Shown one piece after another: positions 35,631 through 44,311 of a stretch of DNA of 64,000 nt. The notes under the pieces were generated by a model, which did no database searches, was not told where the DNA came from, and saw nothing but the letters and a program-made list of their open reading frames with translations. The DNA is from Opitutales bacterium. Its GTDB lineage: Bacteria > Verrucomicrobiota > Verrucomicrobiia > Opitutales > UBA2987. Both the position numbers and the translations under genes were made by a program. Within the stretch, counting starts at the first letter, position 1. Each line of letters opens with the position of its first letter. The stretch spans positions 1 through 64,000 of the forward strand of contig JAJFLU010000024.1 of assembly GCA_021772515.1 (NCBI GenBank), written 5' to 3'.

Positions 35631-36995
35631 TCAGGCCACGAAGCGAGATACTATCTCGAGGATCTGCCCTTTTCTCTCTTTCCAATTTTTTGTGTTCTGC
35701 TCTTTGACCAATCGCAGAATCTCCGCCAGTTCTTCTCGTCCAATGGTCGGCACATCCGATTGCCCCGTAATCATCAGTTGCGGCATCTTCGCTTCCAAGG
35801 CCCGTCGAAAGTCCTCTCTTCCGGGTCGAAAATAGTGCGTCAGGACCACGTCAACGGTTCGGTGGCCGGTCACTTTTTTAATCAATTCCATTTCGACGCC
35901 AGAGAGCAAAGCCAACGTCACCCAAGTTACACGAAACGAATGAAAGTCGATCACCGAGGCTTTCTTTAATCCAACTTCCCTCTCAACATGAAGGTTTCCT
36001 CTGTGATTGGGATCTTCTTCGCTACCATTCGATTGCCGATCATAAAACCCGGCCTCTTTGAGCACTTTCCTTACGCGCCAGGTAATACCGTCCGGGTTGG
36101 AACGATACATCTTGGCAAGTTCAGGAAATACATATTCGTCGGATGACGATGGCTGACTATTTATCTCGTCAAATAACAACGGAAACAGCGGTATATCCAC
36201 CCGCTCTCCCGTTTTGGAAGTGGTTACACGCACAAATCGTGCTTTAAGGTCGGTTTCTCTTCTCTTGAGAAGGCAGCAATCGCCTTTGCGCATGGCCGTA
36301 CACATGCCTGTAATAATGGCCGGACGTATAAACGCATGTTCCTTCCGTAGCACAACCTCTATAATTTCCGAAAGCTCATCGGGAGAAAACGGCCTGCGAA
36401 ATACCGTATCTTCAACCTTGGTCGGTATGCCTTCAAACGGATTATCCGTCAGGCCAGCCTTCTTTTTCAACTTCTCAAAAGTGGACCGCAAAAGGATCAA
36501 CCCGTTGTTGTATGTCTTACCCGAAACGCCTCTTTTTTCTTCCGAACGCAAGAACGCCTCGGCAATGTTGCTCTGAACATCGGCCATTTCAACCGCTTTG
36601 GGAAAATTGCCACGCACAAATACAGCGAACCGCTTAAACAGCGAATTTACTTGCGCGACATACCGCGTGCTTGGCCTGCGCTTTCTCGGAATCTTCCTCC
36701 ATGCATCGAACATTTCATCCAGGATAATTGCTCCGACTTTGCTGCCGGTGCGAATCGCATGGATCTTTTGCAACAGTTCTTCCGATTGGCCCTTTTTGCG
36801 AAATTCCGTCGTCACCTCGTTTAGTTTTTGTAAAGCTCGCTCGCGAGAGCGCTCAAATGCAACATCGCCCTGGCCGCGAAGGGACTTGGGACGCTTGCCG
36901 CGAATTTCCACTCCAAGGTTGACGAATTCCCGTTTCCCATCGATCATGGGTCTTCCGTAGAACCATTTTGCATCCTTTCTGATCTCTAGTGTCAT
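35631..36995 (-). CDS. Tyrosine recombinase/integrase
   Basis: A 454-residue site-specific integrase. An N-terminal arm and core-binding region covers about residues 1-210. The catalytic domain contains the first Arg in GMCTAMRKGDC, the HSFR box at 352-355, His378 in VTGHRTVDVV and the nucleophile Tyr388 in THYFRPG. All catalytic positions are present, so the enzyme looks functional. It reads away from the 3' tRNA fragment at 37144-37191, whose distance (about 150 bases) is typical of an attP-side integrase. It marks this as one end of an integrated element extending leftward. Confidence 0.93.
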   Translation of the reverse strand: MTLEIRKDAKWFYGRPMIDGKREFVNLGVEIRGKRPKSLRGQGDVAFERSRERALQKLNEVTTEFRKKGQSEELLQKIHAIRTGSKVGAIILDEMFDAWRKIPRKRRPSTRYVAQVNSLFKRFAVFVRGNFPKAVEMADVQSNIAEAFLRSEEKRGVSGKTYNNGLILLRSTFEKLKKKAGLTDNPFEGIPTKVEDTVFRRPFSPDELSEIIEVVLRKEHAFIRPAIITGMCTAMRKGDCCLLKRRETDLKARFVRVTTSKTGERVDIPLFPLLFDEINSQPSSSDEYVFPELAKMYRSNPDGITWRVRKVLKEAGFYDRQSNGSEEDPNHRGNLHVEREVGLKKASVIDFHSFRVTWVTLALLSGVEMELIKKVTGHRTVDVVLTHYFRPGREDFRRALEAKMPQLMITGQSDVPTIGREELAEILRLVKEQNTKNWKERKGQILEIVSRFVA

Positions 36996-37143
36996 CTCAT
37001 AAGCCTCCAGTCTATTTTATTCTATTCGAACATTGCGGAACAACGTGGCACAACTATGACGCCGTTTGGGGCGTTTGTCAAAGTTTTAACCACAGAAAGC
37101 GTTATTAATTTCATAACTAATTGGTAATCAATACTAGCTCTGT

Positions 37144-37191
37144 GGGCTCATAACCTGAAGGTCGCGGGTTCAAATCCCGCCCCTGCACCCA
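37144..37191 (+). repeat. 3' fragment of a tRNA with CAU anticodon, probable attachment site (attR)
   Basis: From the anticodon arm onward the DNA reads as a tRNA: loop CTCATAA with CAT at 37149-37151, T-arm GCGGG-TTCAAAT-CCCGC at 37164-37180, acceptor strand CCCTGCA, C, then CCA at 37189-37191. The 5' half (acceptor, D-arm and a properly paired anticodon stem) is absent upstream. A 3' tRNA piece next to a tyrosine integrase gene is the usual scar of integration into a tRNA gene. It resembles a methionine (possibly initiator) tRNA. The partner site with the complete tRNA was not found in the window. Confidence 0.75.
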
Positions 37192-37206
37192 ATTTCAACA
37201 TCCTCT

Positions 37207-37229
37207 AAGCCAAACACTTAGGGTTTTTT
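37207..37229 (+). terminator. Intrinsic terminator after the tRNA fragment
   Basis: CTAAG and CTTAG arms with a seven-base loop are followed by GG and a run of seven T. It probably terminated the original tRNA transcript. Confidence 0.5.
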
Positions 37230-37243
37230 TGTACGAGGCAAAT

Positions 37244-38122
37244 TCACCGATTCGGCAGGAATTTATCCAGGTAGCTTTGGTAGTTGGAATTTCCCAGAGA
37301 TTCGATGCTCCTGCCCAGGGTTGCGTCGTCGATCCAGCCCTTGCGGTAGGCAATTTCCTCCGGGCAGGAGATTTTCATCCCTTGCCTGCGTTCGATAACC
37401 TGTACGAAATTTGAGGCGTCAAGCAGGCTATCATGGGTTCCGGTGTCCAGCCAGGCGGTTCCCCGCCCCAAAAGCGCCACATGAAGCTGCCCTTTTTGCA
37501 TATAAGCGCGGTTCAGGTCGGTGATTTCCAATTCCCCCCGCGCGGAGGGCTTCAACTGGCCTGCCATGAGGGGGGCCTGCTCATCATAAAAGTAAATTCC
37601 GGGAACGGCGAATGGCGAGCGCGGTTTGGCAGGCTTTTCCTCAATCGAAAGCGCCTCCCCCGACTCCGAAATCTCGACCACTCCATAATTGCCGGGATCC
37701 GATACCTGATAGCCGAAAATTGTGGCGCCACTTTGCCTGGCGTCAGCGGCAAGCAGGGTTTTTGGCAAATCATGCCCGTAAAACAGATTATCCCCCAAAA
37801 TTAACGCCGAAGGGCCACCTTCCAGAAATTCCTCAGCGATGATAAGAGCCTGTGCAAGTCCCTCTGGTCGAGGCTGCTCCGCATAGGAGAAATTCATTCC
37901 GAATTGACTTCCGTCCTCTAACAATTTTCGAAAAAGAGGCAAATCCGATGGAGTGGAAATTATCAAAACCTCTTTGATATCCGACAACATGAGGACCGAC
38001 AGCGGATAATATACCATCGGCTTATCGTAAACGGGCATCAATTGTTTGCTCACTGCGATGGTCAATGGAAACAGGCGTGACCCCGAACCTCCGGCCAGAA
38101 CTATTCCTTTTCTTTTTTTCAT
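37244..38122 (-). CDS. rmlA: Glucose-1-phosphate thymidylyltransferase
   Basis: A 292-residue nucleotidyltransferase that makes dTDP-glucose, the first step of dTDP-rhamnose synthesis. The N-terminal signature LAGGSGSRLFPLT (about 9-21) binds the nucleotide, and SKQLMPVYDKPMVYYPL, LGDNLFYGHDL and TAWLDTGTHDSLLDAS match RmlA. Length is standard. No rmlB, rmlC or rmlD is adjacent, so the rest of the pathway must be elsewhere. It is the first chromosomal gene beyond the attachment site. Confidence 0.95.
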   Translation of the reverse strand: MKKRKGIVLAGGSGSRLFPLTIAVSKQLMPVYDKPMVYYPLSVLMLSDIKEVLIISTPSDLPLFRKLLEDGSQFGMNFSYAEQPRPEGLAQALIIAEEFLEGGPSALILGDNLFYGHDLPKTLLAADARQSGATIFGYQVSDPGNYGVVEISESGEALSIEEKPAKPRSPFAVPGIYFYDEQAPLMAGQLKPSARGELEITDLNRAYMQKGQLHVALLGRGTAWLDTGTHDSLLDASNFVQVIERRQGMKISCPEEIAYRKGWIDDATLGRSIESLGNSNYQSYLDKFLPNR

Positions 38123-38273
38123 CGATCAATTGCCAATCTCATCTCAGACAGCGCGAATCTTCGATAATTGCTCCAAAATCGCAAGGACGGAATCAACCGT
38201 CGGTGGTAAAACAGACTCTGTAAATGGGTAAGCGTTGACACCGGTGCCTTTTGCGGGGATGAACACTTGGGGT

Positions 38274-38672
38274 ATGAAGGGAAAGTTTTTGCCGATTTCT
38301 GATAGCGAGCCAATCACTCTGGATTGGGGAATTTTAAGATGGCTTAGTCAGCCCGAATTAAATGGAGCGGAAAAGCTGGTGGTTATCGAGGTCAGCCTGC
38401 TCCCCGGCCACGGCCACAATTTTCACAAACATCCTCAGCAGGAGGAGGTCATCTATGTGATCGAGGGGTCGGTAGAGCAGTGGCTGGAAGGGGAAAAGCG
38501 TGATCTCGATCCGGGAGATTCCATTTTCATCCCCGCCGATACCGTGCATGCCTCTTTCAATATGTCATCGGGAAATGTAAAGCTTTTGGCTATATTGGGA
38601 CCAGCGGTAGGCGACGAGGGTTACGAACTCGTCGATGTCAGCGACGAGGAGCCCTGGAAGTCTTTACGCTAA
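38274..38672 (+). CDS. Cupin-domain protein
   Basis: A 132-residue single-domain cupin. The metal site is visible as GHGHNFHKHPQQEEVIYVIEG (His, His, Glu of cupin motif 1) and PADTVHASFN (His of motif 2). No signal peptide. ATG 38274 (MKGKFLPIS) is preferred over ATG 38259 because the conserved part begins there, though the ribosome site is weak for both. Such small cupins bind iron or manganese and act as isomerases, dioxygenases or sensors. No operon partner exists: the flanking genes are rmlA (divergent) and a decayed phosphatase gene. Confidence 0.8.
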   Translation: MKGKFLPISDSEPITLDWGILRWLSQPELNGAEKLVVIEVSLLPGHGHNFHKHPQQEEVIYVIEGSVEQWLEGEKRDLDPGDSIFIPADTVHASFNMSSGNVKLLAILGPAVGDEGYELVDVSDEEPWKSLR

Positions 38673-38716
38673 CCAATTAGTTACCTTGTAGCTCTCCTTG
38701 TCGGGGTGAATTTTCG

Positions 38717-38908
38717 ATGAAAAGGCGCAATTTCATCAAAGGAATCACCGCAATAAACGGCGCGGCTACTGCCTCTTTGAAGTGACTCCGAAAATCTGGG
38801 AAACCCATATAAGAGCCATAGAGTCAACGCGGGTTGCAGGCTCAAAAGTAGAGACGCTGGCCACCTTTGTCGTCGAAGCGGGAAAACCCGGCACACGCCG
38901 CGCTTGAA
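38717..38908 (+). pseudogene. Remnant of a Tat-exported PhoD-like phosphatase
   Basis: ATG 38717 begins a 22-codon frame, MKRRNFIKGITAINGAATAS, a twin-arginine signal start that ends at TGA 38783. An overlapping frame then reads FEVTPKIWETHIRAIESTRV and on to LATFVVEAGKPGTRRA, ending at TGA 38906-38908. This resembles the C-terminal tail of PhoD-type alkaline phosphatases, which also carry Tat signals. The N- and C-terminal ends are thus joined out of frame with about 450 codons missing, so this is a large internal deletion. The family call is from memory of the tail and moderately sure. Confidence 0.6.
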
Positions 38909-39043
38909 AATCGAATAGTGTAGTTGTCACAATATTTGCCCGAACTTCGACAATTCATGCGGAGCGGGTTTTGGTATTATCGGGTATAATTCTTTAAATC
39001 CGAAGGAGTGTCCGTGTCAGAAGGATAATAGGAGGAATACGAA

Positions 39044-39499
39044 ATGGGCGTCGAGACAGCAAAAGATGTACTAGATCACGCGAGAGCTTTCCATCGCCAG
39101 TTGCGCGATTTTTATTCACAGTTACAGGAGATTACCACCAAAGAGAGATTGAGGCTGCTCCTCGAGTATCTCAGTGCGCATGAAAAACAGCTCGAGGATA
39201 ACCTGGAAGCCTACGAGGATGTGGCCGAAAAAAATGTGCTCGATTCCTGGTTCCAATATCCGCCCGAGCATATCCACGATGTTCCATTTGAAGATATCGA
39301 TAAAATTGAAGACCTGTCCATCGATGAAATCATCAATATCGGATTAAAATTCGATGACATGCTACTAAAATTATACGAGGAATCCGCTGATAAAGCTGAA
39401 TTGGAGGGTGCCAGAGATGTCTTTAAAAACCTCGTCGAAAAGCAGAAGGTGGCTCGGCGGAATTTCGTCCGGCAGACGCTCCGCACCGAAGATCTTTAG
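39044..39499 (+). CDS. Small all-helical protein (ferritin-like four-helix bundle?)
   Basis: A 151-residue acidic, helical protein starting MGVETAKDVLDHARAFHRQL. An excellent ribosome site (AGGAGGAATACGAA) precedes the ATG, so it is surely expressed. Helix spacing and residues such as ARAFHRQLRDFY, LEYLSAHEKQLEDNLEAYE and LEGARDVFKNLVEKQ suggest a rubrerythrin/ferritin-like bundle. The Glu-x-x-His pairs of a di-iron site are incomplete, so metal binding is doubtful. It is a single gene with no clear partner. Function unknown. Confidence 0.7.
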   Translation: MGVETAKDVLDHARAFHRQLRDFYSQLQEITTKERLRLLLEYLSAHEKQLEDNLEAYEDVAEKNVLDSWFQYPPEHIHDVPFEDIDKIEDLSIDEIINIGLKFDDMLLKLYEESADKAELEGARDVFKNLVEKQKVARRNFVRQTLRTEDL

Positions 39500-39608
39500 G
39501 AAACTGTAAACTTTCCGGCAATTAACTGTCGGAAGCGATTCCATACGATCCGCATTTTGAGTCTTGTAAGCGGAAGACGGTTCTAGTAATTAGATAGAAC
39601 ACTCACGT

Positions 39609-40178
39609 ATGTCATCGCAGATGAAAACTTCGACGATCAATTCTGAAAATTCCCTTTGGCAGAAAAGTCAATTATCGGAAATCGTTGTTCTTTTGGGCTT
39701 GTCGGTGACGGTTCCGTTTCTGATCCATCTTTTCCCGATATGGGGCGCGCTTCCTCTGGGAGCCTACTTGTTGCCAATGTTTTATGCGCCGCTACTGGCC
39801 GCATTATTTTGCCGAATCCATGTTGGGGTTGTCGTATGCCTTTTTGGACCTTGGTTGAATATGCAGCTAACCGGCCAACCGGAATCGACATTCGCCATCC
39901 TGCTCACTGCCCAATTGCTGGTTTTTTACGTTTTACTAAAAGGACTGACCTTTCGCGGAAGAAGTCAGCGGCAATGGTATTTTGGCCCGCTTTCATTTCT
40001 GGCTACCAAAGGCCTGATAATGGTGCTTCTCCTAATTTTCCCTACGTTTCTGACTCGAATTTCTCCCTTTGAATTTTTCCTGAATTCCACAATCTACGCC
40101 TTTCCGGGATTGGTCATAATCAGCCTGATCGGATGGCTGGCAATCCTCACCTACCCCTCGGAATCAAGCGCGTCTTAA
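39609..40178 (+). CDS. Integral membrane protein, ECF-transporter S-component-like
   Basis: A 189-residue protein with five or six hydrophobic helices (for example EIVVLLGLSVTVPFLIHLFP, ILLTAQLLVFYVLL, KGLIMVLLLIFPTFL, GLVIISLIGWLAIL). Size and helix layout fit vitamin or precursor-binding S components of energy-coupling-factor importers, but no diagnostic motif confirms that. Its stop is two bases before the ATG of a phosphoribosyltransferase gene, so the two are translated together. This suggests uptake of a base or vitamin precursor that the transferase then ribosylates. Substrate unknown. Confidence 0.65.
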   Translation: MSSQMKTSTINSENSLWQKSQLSEIVVLLGLSVTVPFLIHLFPIWGALPLGAYLLPMFYAPLLAALFCRIHVGVVVCLFGPWLNMQLTGQPESTFAILLTAQLLVFYVLLKGLTFRGRSQRQWYFGPLSFLATKGLIMVLLLIFPTFLTRISPFEFFLNSTIYAFPGLVIISLIGWLAILTYPSESSAS

Positions 40179-40180
40179 AG

Positions 40181-40582
40181 ATGGAAGAGGTTACCTTTCA
40201 GGAAATATCCCGCCGTCTCCACGAAACCAAATTTCCGGCCATCGATTGCGTAATTGGAATACTCAATGGCGGCAGGGTTCCCGCGACTCTCCTGGCCCAT
40301 CAGTTAAAGGTTCCCCTCGTATTTCTATCCATAAACTATCGGGATGAGGATAACAACCCGCGCTATGAAGACCCGAAATTGTTTTCTGCGCCCGAAAGTT
40401 TGCCCGTGGATGGGGCAATTCTCCTCGTTGACGACGTATCCGTTTCCGGCAAGACAATGCAGGTGGCCAGAGAGCAATTGAGCCACTGCCGAGTAACCAC
40501 CTTCGTTCTCAAAGGCCGAGCGGACCACGTCCTCTTCCCCGAGTTCAAAGACTGTGTAAACTGGCCCTGGAAATCGATTTAA
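40181..40582 (+). CDS. Phosphoribosyltransferase
   Basis: A 133-residue type-I phosphoribosyltransferase. The PRPP-binding signature is ILLVDDVSVSGKT (about 86-98), and IGILNGGRVPATLLAHQL near residue 27 supplies the first loop. It transfers ribose 5-phosphate from PRPP to a base or similar acceptor; the short length leaves little hood domain to judge the acceptor. The start at ATG 40181, two bases after the membrane protein stop, is supported by tight coupling. An earlier in-frame position overlaps the membrane gene and is not needed. Purine or vitamin salvage is plausible given the nucleoside locus 6 kb downstream. Confidence 0.83.
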   Translation: MEEVTFQEISRRLHETKFPAIDCVIGILNGGRVPATLLAHQLKVPLVFLSINYRDEDNNPRYEDPKLFSAPESLPVDGAILLVDDVSVSGKTMQVAREQLSHCRVTTFVLKGRADHVLFPEFKDCVNWPWKSI

Positions 40583-40634
40583 ACTCGATCGCTGAATATG
40601 GCATGGGGCAAGAGGATTACCTGATGCCTGATTT

Positions 40635-41627
40635 TCAATAAAGCCAGTTGCGGTAGGGTTCCAGGCCTTTCGAGTTGGCTACTTCCGCTACTTTGTCGGC
40701 GATGGTTTTGCGGTCGTCTTCCGTCAGCGAGGTGAAGCGTTTAGCGATGTCGATATTTTGGCGGAGATTTTCGAGGTTCGGCATTCCACTGACCAGCGAA
40801 CAAATAGGCAAAGACAGGACGAACCACAAATTTTCTTCCAGCGAGAGTCGGTCCGGGACAATGGATTTGCCATTGTATTTCCTCAAGACACGGCCGGAAC
40901 TCATCGCTTTCATGGCCAGTGGAGCGTAACCTTGTTCAACGAGTTTGGGCAGGACTTTTAAAGTAAAACTGTCGCGAGCGATGGTATCAATTGTGCTGAT
41001 GGGCATGAGGCAGGTTTTCAGCGGGCCGCCCTTGGCCAATTCGAGCACTCTCAAATGCGCGGAGGTTACAGTGTGGCCGGAGAATCCACAATGGCGGACT
41101 TTGCCCTCCTCCTGTGCTTTCAGCATGACGGGGAGCATCTCGGGGACGCGGTTTTCGGCATCTCCCGGGCTGCTGACGGTGTGAATCATCCAAAGGTCGA
41201 TGTAGTCGGTCTTCATACGACGCAAAGACTCTTCAAGCTGCTGGCGAGGGGAGGGGCCTTCGCGGGAGTCCGCCTTGGACATTATAAAGACCTGTTCGCG
41301 GTATTTTGGCGTCAAATATTTGCCATATCTTTCCTCGCTCCGGCCACCGTTGTATTTCCAGGCATTGTCAAAAAACCGGACTCCGTTTTCGAGCGAGGTT
41401 TCGATGATTCGCTCGCATTCGGATTCACTGCTGATGCCGATATGGTAGCCGCCGACGCCGAGGATTGTCAGTAGCTCACCGGTGTCGGCAAACGGCCGCC
41501 GGGGCAGCAAAAGCCCGAGTTTGTCCGAATCGCCAGCGCTGATCTTGGCAGCCTCGACTTGACCAGGATACAGAAGTGGCGCACCTGCCGCGCCGATGAG
41601 AGCGCGTAAAAATGTTCGGCGATCCAT
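40635..41627 (-). CDS. Tat-exported aldo/keto reductase
   Basis: A 330-residue aldo/keto reductase with an N-terminal twin-arginine signal (DRRTFLRALIGAAGAPLLY), so probably exported folded. The catalytic Asp and Tyr lie in RFFDNAWKYNGGRSEE, the Lys in VFIMSKADSR and the His in LWMIHTVSS, all of the standard tetrad. Members with a Tat signal are common in Verrucomicrobiota and Planctomycetota, where their electron source outside the cytoplasm is unclear. It ends 52 bases from the convergent phosphoribosyltransferase gene and has no operon partner. Confidence 0.88.
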   Translation of the reverse strand: MDRRTFLRALIGAAGAPLLYPGQVEAAKISAGDSDKLGLLLPRRPFADTGELLTILGVGGYHIGISSESECERIIETSLENGVRFFDNAWKYNGGRSEERYGKYLTPKYREQVFIMSKADSREGPSPRQQLEESLRRMKTDYIDLWMIHTVSSPGDAENRVPEMLPVMLKAQEEGKVRHCGFSGHTVTSAHLRVLELAKGGPLKTCLMPISTIDTIARDSFTLKVLPKLVEQGYAPLAMKAMSSGRVLRKYNGKSIVPDRLSLEENLWFVLSLPICSLVSGMPNLENLRQNIDIAKRFTSLTEDDRKTIADKVAEVANSKGLEPYRNWLY

Positions 41628-41703
41628 CTGTCAAATCATAGCCAAGTGTTCGCTCAACTCAAGCAACTTTGCAAAAACAATGCGACACCGGATTGGTTGC
41701 TGT

Positions 41704-41967
41704 TTAACCGCCGCTCATGGCCGGGAGAAAGTTAATCTCGCTTTCGGACGAAACCTTTTGGCGGAGGCCGAGAGGGGAAACTTCGCTATCGACAAAGACC
41801 GCGATAGTCGGCTTGAGACGATCTCCTTTGCACAGGCGTTCACGAATACCGGAGTGGACTACCTCAAGGCTCTCTATTATCTCACGGACCGTTGCGCCCT
41901 CGACCGAGACCTGCTCACGACCACCTGTGAGGTTCTGCATTTGCGGGGGAATCCAGACCGTGGCCAT
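41704..41967 (-). CDS. MoaD/ThiS-like ubiquitin-fold sulfur carrier
   Basis: An 87-residue beta-grasp protein ending in the required Gly-Gly (NFLPAMSGG). It starts MATVWIPPQMQNLTGGREQV and contains VREIIESLEVVHSGIRERL. MoaD delivers sulfur as a C-terminal thiocarboxylate to the molybdopterin precursor. It is the last gene of the molybdenum hydroxylase operon, nine bases after the large subunit. It therefore probably provides dedicated sulfur for that cofactor, rather than being the housekeeping copy. Confidence 0.85.
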   Translation of the reverse strand: MATVWIPPQMQNLTGGREQVSVEGATVREIIESLEVVHSGIRERLCKGDRLKPTIAVFVDSEVSPLGLRQKVSSESEINFLPAMSGG

Positions 41968-41976
41968 TTTATTAAA

Positions 41977-44277
41977 TCAATGAGAGGCCGCCAGCTTTTC
42001 AAGACAAGCCGCGAGGACACGATCGGGCCGCATGGGAAGCTCCCGGAGACGCACTCCGACGGCGTTGTAAATGGCGATGGCAATGGCTGCCGGGGGCGGC
42101 GCTATCGACGCTTCACCGACACCCCGAACCCCAAACGGGTGACCCGGATGGGGCACTTCGACGATCACAGTATCCACCATGGGAACATCAAAACAGGTCG
42201 GAATGCGATAATCCAAAAAACTGGCGTTTTGCATCCGTCCCTCGGAATAGAAATATTCTTCGTTCAAAGCCCAGCCGATTCCCTGCACCGAGCCTCCCTG
42301 CATCTGCCCTTCGACATAGCTCGGATGGATGGCCGTCCCCGCATCCTGGATCATGGTAAAACGCAGAATCGTCACTTTGCCGGTATCCGGGTCCACCTCG
42401 ACATCGGCCATACAGGTAGTAAAGGACCCCCCCGATCCGTAGTCGGGGTCCACTGTGCCGGAGCCAACGACCGCCCCTCCCAAATCTTTTAAATGGCCGG
42501 CCAATTCCTTGAAAGAAAGTTTCTTGTCTGCGTCGGTTGCGTGCAGGAATATGCCGTCCTCAAATCGCACTTCTTCTTCCGGCGCTTCCCAATACATGGC
42601 CGCTTTGGCCATCATTTTTCTTTTAACTTCCTGTGCTGCCTCGTAGGCGGCCCATCCGGTGGCAAAGGTTACCCGGCTGCCCCCGGTTAATTCGGTGTAA
42701 CCGACCGAGGAGGTGTCACCCACCGACGGATTGATGGCTTCGGCGGGTAATCCGAGAACTTCGGCGAACTGCATGGCAATCGATGCGCGGGAGCCGCCAA
42801 TATCGGTCGAACCTTCCACTAAATTTACGGTGCCGTCTTCATTAACATGAGCCGTAGCGCTCGATTTTAACCCCGCATTTACCCAAAACCCGGTGGCGAT
42901 GCCCCGGCCTTGGTTCGGGCCGTTCAAAGGCGTTCGGTAATGCTCGTGCGCCTTCGCCTGCTCCAGGGTTTCCCGGCATCCAATTACCGGATAGACCACG
43001 CCGTCAACCCTTCGGACACCCTCTTGGGCGGCGTTCAATAGGCGAATTTCAATCGGATCCACACCCAATTTTTCGGCAATCTCGTCAACTATCGTCTCGG
43101 TCGCGAGGATGACCGGCGTGGCCCCGGGCGCTCGATAGGCGGCGCTACGAGGTTTGTTCAGGACGACATCATAGCCGTCAACGAGGGCATTGGGAAATGA
43201 ATAGCATGAAAAAACGCACATTGCGCCAGCCCAGACGGGAGAGCCGGGGAAAGCGCCTGCCGCAAATGCGAAATTTGCCTCGGCGGCGAGAAATTTTCCG
43301 GTTTTGTCCGCACCAATTTTCACTTTCACGTAAGTGGCGGGTGTGGGACCAGTGGACTTAAAAACGTCCGCCCGTGTCATAATTATTTTTACGGGCCGCC
43401 CGGATTTTTTCGACAAAAGAGCCGCCTGTGGAGCCAGGTAAACCGGTATTTTGCCCCCGAAACCGCCACCGATTTCCATTGGCACGACTTTCACCTTGGA
43501 TACGGGAATACCAAGGATTCCGGCGGTTTGTTTTTGTACGCCAAAAGCGCCTTGGGTGCTCGTCCAGACCGTCAATTGCCCATCGGTTTTCCATTCTGCG
43601 GTGGCATTGTGGGACTCGATATAACCCTGATGGACGGAGGCGGTTTTAAACTCGTGCTCAATGATGACATCCGACTCCCCAAACCCTTTTTCCAGATCAC
43701 CGATTTTAAATTGGGTATGGCTTGCAATATTGCTTTTTGTTCCCGTGTCCTCCCCAAAATCTTCGGTGGTTAAATCATCGTGCAGAAGCGGAGCGTCCTC
43801 ACGCATGGCCTCATGCACATCCTCGACATAGGGCAGGATTTCGTAATCGACTTCAATCAGGCGCAGGGCTTCCTCAGCTATATGGATATTGGTGGCGGCC
43901 ACAGCGGCCACCGAATGCCCTTGGTAAAGCACTTTGTCTTTGGCCAGGATATTACTCCGCATATGCGTGAGACGAAAAACACCCTCAACCAGGCTAATTA
44001 CCTCATCATCTCCGGCGGGCGAAAAATCATCAGCCGTAACGACCGCGCGGACACCTTCGAGGGCTTCGGCTTTGGTTGTATCGATGCTGCGAATGCGGGC
44101 ATGAGGGTGGGGACTGCGGAGAGTTTGCCCGTAAAGCATTCCAGGCAGATTTTGATCGATGCCGTAAACTGCCCGCCCGGTAACTTTGTCAAGGCCGTCG
44201 TGGCGAATGGGCCGCGTCCCGATTACCTTATATTTACCGTTACCATTACCATTTTCTGAATTTGAAGTGGCTGCCAT
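41977..44277 (-). CDS. Molybdenum hydroxylase large subunit (xanthine dehydrogenase family, Mo-binding)
   Basis: A 766-residue molybdopterin-binding subunit. The Ald_Xan_dh_C-like N-terminal domain (VTGRAVYGIDQNLPGMLYGQ, SPHPHARI) is followed by the Mo domain with EIGGGFGGK (molybdenum site, near residue 277), KPRSAAYRAPGA and a C-terminal GVRGVGEAS, whose Glu is the general base of this family. It hydroxylates aza-heterocycles or aldehydes. Candidates are xanthine, hypoxanthine, nicotinate and other purines or pyrimidines. The operon order is FAD subunit > 2Fe-2S subunit > this gene > MoaD-like. No XdhC maturation factor is seen. The nucleoside locus across the divergent promoter makes a purine substrate attractive, but that is inference. 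Confidence 0.9.
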   Translation of the reverse strand: MAATSNSENGNGNGKYKVIGTRPIRHDGLDKVTGRAVYGIDQNLPGMLYGQTLRSPHPHARIRSIDTTKAEALEGVRAVVTADDFSPAGDDEVISLVEGVFRLTHMRSNILAKDKVLYQGHSVAAVAATNIHIAEEALRLIEVDYEILPYVEDVHEAMREDAPLLHDDLTTEDFGEDTGTKSNIASHTQFKIGDLEKGFGESDVIIEHEFKTASVHQGYIESHNATAEWKTDGQLTVWTSTQGAFGVQKQTAGILGIPVSKVKVVPMEIGGGFGGKIPVYLAPQAALLSKKSGRPVKIIMTRADVFKSTGPTPATYVKVKIGADKTGKFLAAEANFAFAAGAFPGSPVWAGAMCVFSCYSFPNALVDGYDVVLNKPRSAAYRAPGATPVILATETIVDEIAEKLGVDPIEIRLLNAAQEGVRRVDGVVYPVIGCRETLEQAKAHEHYRTPLNGPNQGRGIATGFWVNAGLKSSATAHVNEDGTVNLVEGSTDIGGSRASIAMQFAEVLGLPAEAINPSVGDTSSVGYTELTGGSRVTFATGWAAYEAAQEVKRKMMAKAAMYWEAPEEEVRFEDGIFLHATDADKKLSFKELAGHLKDLGGAVVGSGTVDPDYGSGGSFTTCMADVEVDPDTGKVTILRFTMIQDAGTAIHPSYVEGQMQGGSVQGIGWALNEEYFYSEGRMQNASFLDYRIPTCFDVPMVDTVIVEVPHPGHPFGVRGVGEASIAPPPAAIAIAIYNAVGVRLRELPMRPDRVLAACLEKLAASH

Positions 44278-44311
44278 GGATATATCCTCTGTTGTTCGGA
44301 GTGGGTGGGGT

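Noticed and set aside
37090..37191. Complete tRNA gene ending at 37191
   Set aside because: Bases upstream of the anticodon stem do not provide a D-arm or a 5' acceptor strand pairing with CCCTGCA, so only a 3' fragment is present.
41596..42492. 298-aa + strand frame across the MoaD-like and Mo-subunit genes
   Set aside because: It runs antisense to two well-supported genes and has no family likeness.
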